Source of the DNA: Undibacterium sp. YM2
Lineage (GTDB): Bacteria; Pseudomonadota; Gammaproteobacteria; Burkholderiales; Burkholderiaceae_D
DNA length: 64,000 bases
Direction of reading: 5' to 3'
Assembly (NCBI RefSeq): GCF_009937975.1
Contig: NZ_AP018441.1
Location: 6,262,001-6,326,000, forward strand
Part shown: in pieces, positions 62,809 through 64,000 of the stretch
Numbering within the stretch: the stretch's first letter is position 1
How the letters are laid out: each line of letters begins with the position of its first letter
Made by a program: the position numbers and the translations under genes
Notes under the pieces: generated by a model
Seen by the model: the letters and a program-made list of their open reading frames with translations, nothing else
The model's database searches: none
What the model was told of the DNA's origin: nothing

Positions 62809-64000
62809 TCACGCTGTCATGCCAGGAACTTGCCCGTTCTCTGATCCTGTGTTGCGGCTGATGGCGGCAAGATAGCGCTGTGCTTCTTCCCATGTAATGG
62901 TGACATCTCCTGGTGCACCGCTATGTGTCACCGTAGTCATCGCCTCTTCCTGCAGGCGTTTATGTTCTTGTTGTTCTTTGTGCAGGCGCTGTTGTTCGTC
63001 TTTCTGACGACGCTGGGCATCTTCTATGGCATGCAGCCGGTTTTGTCTGGCGATGAGCGCACGCAGGGCAGCGCTGGCTTGTTCGCGTCTTTGTTTTTCC
63101 AGTTCCTTGCGTTGCCGTCTTTGTTCGGCGCGCTGGCGGGCTGCTGCCTCTATTGGGGATTCTTTTATTTCTGGCTGCTTGCTATGACTGGCTGCCTTGC
63201 TTTGTGCTGCGTTGCCAAGCGGCCTGGCTGCAGCCTGCAGAGTTTGCAATAACGCACGCACACTGGCGGGGCGCTGGTCTGGCTGGATGGCAAAGCCGCT
63301 TTGCAAGACTTGCCATTGGGCGGCATTCAGTGCGGCTGGTTGTATGGGTTGTTGCTGAGGGTGGCGATATTCTCCAAAGGGCATGGCCGCTTCCAGCATC
63401 TGGTAAATCATGACAGCGACGGCATACACATCCAGACCGGGGCTGTGCTGGTGACTGCCAGCTTCTGGCGCGCGGTAACCTGCGGTACCTGCATAGGGCG
63501 AACGCGAAGGCGTCATGCTGGTAGAAATCAAACCTGCCTGGGTGTGGCTGCGCAAGCGGGCCGAAATACCAAAATCAAGCAGCTTGATATCACCTGCTGT
63601 GGTCAGCAAGAGGTTACTGGGCTTCAAATCACGGTGCACGAGTTTGTGTTTGCCCCAGGCATAATCGAGTGCATCGGCCACAGGGCTGAGCATGTCCAGC
63701 ACTTGCTTGAGGGTGCAGCGGGTGTGTTTGATGAGGTAATTTTCCAGATCGTGCCCATCCAGATATTCCATGATGATGAAATAGCTGTTGGTGGCAGGGT
63801 CGCGGGCCCAGTCATAGACCCTGACGATATGCTCATGCGCGAGCCTGCGCACCAGCGAGGCTTCTTCCACCAGCAGGCGGGCATGCAGGGCACTCTGGGT
63901 CAGTTGTGGCGGCAAGATCTTGAGCGCAACTGTCTCGCTATGCCCAAGCTCAGCCTGGGTTGCCAGGTCGCTGGCTTGCCACACCTGGCCCATGCCGCCC
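62809..64000 (-). CDS. Serine/threonine protein kinase, C-terminal part
   Basis: A Hanks-type kinase cut by the right edge; about 397 residues are visible. The frame continues off the edge through GGMGQVW, the Gly-rich ATP loop, so the Met at 63993 is internal. Kinase motifs are complete: VALKILPP (Lys), HRDLKPSNLLL, LLDFGIS and GYRAPEAG. The C-terminal 130 residues form a highly charged Lys/Arg/Glu/Gln coiled coil (RQRAEQRRQRKELEKQRREQ) with no membrane helix or PASTA repeat. That tail may bind a partner. Substrates unknown. Confidence 0.9.
   Translation of the reverse strand, partial: GGMGQVWQASDLATQAELGHSETVALKILPPQLTQSALHARLLVEEASLVRRLAHEHIVRVYDWARDPATNSYFIIMEYLDGHDLENYLIKHTRCTLKQVLDMLSPVADALDYAWGKHKLVHRDLKPSNLLLTTAGDIKLLDFGISARLRSHTQAGLISTSMTPSRSPYAGTAGYRAPEAGSHQHSPGLDVYAVAVMIYQMLEAAMPFGEYRHPQQQPIQPAALNAAQWQVLQSGFAIQPDQRPASVRALLQTLQAAARPLGNAAQSKAASHSKQPEIKESPIEAAARQRAEQRRQRKELEKQRREQASAALRALIARQNRLHAIEDAQRRQKDEQQRLHKEQQEHKRLQEEAMTTVTHSGAPGDVTITWEEAQRYLAAISRNTGSENGQVPGMTA

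Noticed and set aside
62809..63993. Treating Met at 63993 as the kinase start
   Set aside because: The frame continues to the window edge with GGMGQVW, the Gly-rich loop. The Met is inside the kinase fold, so the gene is cut by the edge.

Overview
The window looks like a chromosomal segment of a betaproteobacterium of the order Burkholderiales, most likely Oxalobacteraceae (Undibacterium, Janthinobacterium or Herbaspirillum type). The pointers are a phasin and a biosynthetic thiolase (polyhydroxyalkanoate storage), a moderate GC content by eye, many LysR/AraC regulators, and GC-rich intergenic repeats of a kind common in that family. The genus is inference. I see no rRNA or tRNA gene, CRISPR array, prophage or transposase gene. 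Gene order looks like ordinary chromosome with several small, self-contained modules.

Layout. 1-5.3 kb: an Fsr-like efflux pump (cut by the left edge) diverging from an AraC regulator, an M3 dipeptidyl carboxypeptidase, and an MFS transporter with a 45-residue membrane partner. 5.4-10.5 kb: a large soluble TPR-GAF-GAF histidine kinase diverging from a DNA-alkylation repair pair (Ada-N/AraC/AlkA fusion plus Ogt). 10.5-16 kb: phasin, Tat-exported sulfatase with a small membrane protein, a divergent LysR regulator, and acetyl-CoA acetyltransferase. 16-25 kb: secreted proteins, a lipoprotein cyclophilin, an S9 peptidase, and a four-gene envelope cluster (DUF4331, lipoprotein, TPR, HupE/UreJ). 25-34 kb: LysR/tautomerase, a conserved Cys-rich membrane protein, a PAS-GGDEF-EAL protein, RtcB RNA ligase behind a structured leader, a POT peptide transporter, a tiny secreted CX3C peptide and a membrane-anchored glutaredoxin. 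34-42 kb: MCP, an M16 peptidase pair (one active, one inactive) and a second S9 peptidase. 41.85-42.14 kb: a 290-bp repeat element with near-perfect 27-bp terminal inverted repeats. 42-46 kb: receiver protein, LytS-like kinase, LytTR regulator and TatD. 46-57 kb: small exported proteins, an EamA transporter, CocE/NonD hydrolase, a degenerate GGDEF protein, a PLP enzyme, two solute-binding proteins without permeases, Yip1, NIPSNAP and an SDR. 57-64 kb: KatG, DUF3297, the DTW-domain tRNA enzyme TapT, an OhrR-like MarR regulator with twin operators in front of an exported alpha/beta hydrolase, and a Ser/Thr kinase cut by the right edge.

How the genes fit together. The segment is rich in protein and peptide breakdown (Dcp, two S9 peptidases, the M16 pair, a CocE-type hydrolase, a POT transporter, two solute-binding proteins), which suggests a peptide-scavenging life. 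It also holds oxidative and alkylation stress functions (KatG, OhrR-like regulator, Ada/AlkA/Ogt) and carbon storage.

Three genes (a LytS-like kinase, an EamA permease and a family-5 solute-binding protein) are each broken by one missing base in a run of four or five C or G. This shared pattern points to sequence error more than to biology. The most novel material is the 290-bp inverted-repeat element with scattered end fragments near several genes, the DUF4331-lipoprotein-TPR-HupE cluster with a strong internal hairpin, the folded leader abutting rtcB, and the CX3C-X13-CX3C secreted peptide.
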